Of a DNA stretch of 6,133 bases, positions 5,733-6,133 are shown one piece after another. Source of the stretch: an uncultured Flavobacteriales bacterium (GTDB lineage Bacteria > Bacteroidota > Bacteroidia > Flavobacteriales_D > SKUL01). Position 1 is the first letter of the stretch. Each line of letters starts with the position of its first letter. The notes below the pieces were generated by a model. The model ran no database searches. It saw only the letters and a program-made list of their open reading frames with translations, and was not told where the DNA came from. The position numbers and the translations under genes are program-made. Location: NCBI GenBank assembly GCA_937911795.1, contig CALDPJ010000230.1, positions 1 through 6,133 of the forward strand, written 5' to 3'.

Positions 5733-6133
5733 ATGAAAAAGGCCACATTTACTTTCTGCCTCATATTTCTGGGGATTCAGGTTTTCTGTTCGACGGGACG
5801 TTCAGAGCTAAAGAAACAAGACACTCCGGGTTGGATTCCGAATCTGGGTCAGATTCATAATCAGCAGTACCGGCCCAACTCACAGGTTACGCACCTTTGG
5901 TCTTCCGGAAAAGGATTGAACGTTCAGCTTCGCGCAAACGGCCTGAGTTATGACACCTACGCGCCGTCGCCAACAACCTTTTCGTTTCACCGGCTCGACA
6001 TGACCTTTGTCGGATCCAATCCAAATGCCGAAGCAATACACGACGAAGCTTTTGGCGAAATCATCAACGTGTATAATCCGCTCGTGAAAAACGGGATTAC
6101 AACTCAGCAGTACCGGAAAGTGGTGCTCGGCGA
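5733..6133 (+). CDS. Secreted DUF7948-like protein, N-terminal 133 residues (3' truncated by window edge)
   Basis: Translation begins at ATG 5733, directly after an in-frame TGA at 5727, so no earlier start is possible. Residues 1-20 look like a signal peptide (K2, K3, core FTFCLIFLGIQVF). Cys19 is preceded by Phe, so it is not a good lipobox. The mature part resembles the N-terminal DUF7948 domain of large secreted Bacteroidota proteins. PNLGQI (36-41) sits where that family has a PN-GQ motif; V-LRANGLSYDTY (64-76) matches its strand ending in G-x-SY; FHRLDMTFVGSNPNA (85-99) matches a conserved RMDM-FVGANP-type strand; and KNGITTQQYRKVVLG (119-133) matches the segment leading into the VYPGIDL-type region that should follow outside the window. 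The assignment is from memory of the family pattern. Full-length relatives often carry SBBP or other beta repeats and a type IX secretion C-terminal signal; neither can be checked here. The function is unknown. Confidence 0.65.
   Translation, partial: MKKATFTFCLIFLGIQVFCSTGRSELKKQDTPGWIPNLGQIHNQQYRPNSQVTHLWSSGKGLNVQLRANGLSYDTYAPSPTTFSFHRLDMTFVGSNPNAEAIHDEAFGEIINVYNPLVKNGITTQQYRKVVLG

Noticed and set aside
5678..5860. A 60-codon + strand open frame starting at an ATG-less TTG (5678) before the secreted DUF7948-like gene
   Set aside because: It overlaps the signal-peptide region of the secreted protein in another frame, has no domain and ends in low-complexity residues. The frame starting at ATG 5733 has a signal peptide and family motifs.

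Overview
The window looks like ordinary chromosomal DNA from a member of the Bacteroidota (Bacteroidetes). The evidence is a TAnnTTTG-type promoter element, weak or absent Shine-Dalgarno sequences, several predicted lipoproteins and secreted proteins, a DUF7948-like secreted protein, and gene families such as the M20 dipeptidase and the lipoprotein form of the DUF255/thioredoxin-AGE protein that are typical of that phylum. Base composition is roughly balanced by eye (not computed). I see no mobile element, CRISPR array, tRNA or rRNA. All genes lie on the + strand.

Layout. Bases 1-671 hold the C-terminal half of an M20 metallodipeptidase whose start is outside the window. It overlaps by one base (TAATG) with a small LEA14/WHy-type lipoprotein (671-1138). 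Next is a large lipoprotein with an N-terminal thioredoxin-like CHWC domain and an AGE-like helical barrel (DUF255/YyaL/SPATA20 family, ending at 3279). Five bases later a GTG-started secreted protein with YD/RHS-like repeats begins (3285-4181). These four are packed tightly enough to be one transcription unit, although a good Bacteroidota -7 element at 1154-1161 may give the DUF255 gene its own promoter. After a 52-base gap comes a type II NADH:quinone dehydrogenase (4234-5538). A 194-base non-coding stretch containing two small dyads follows. The window ends inside a secreted DUF7948-like protein (5733 onward).

How the genes fit together. The middle genes encode envelope or secreted proteins: two lipoproteins and one periplasmic or extracellular repeat protein. 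The dipeptidase serves peptide turnover, and Ndh-2 feeds NADH electrons into the quinone pool at the cytoplasmic membrane. No pathway clearly links all six, so this is probably housekeeping synteny and not a dedicated system. The points most worth a second look are the start/promoter conflict of the DUF255 lipoprotein, the possible surface-export signal on the LEA-like lipoprotein, the short toxin-less YD-repeat protein, and a cluster of perfect dyads at the 3' end of that gene.
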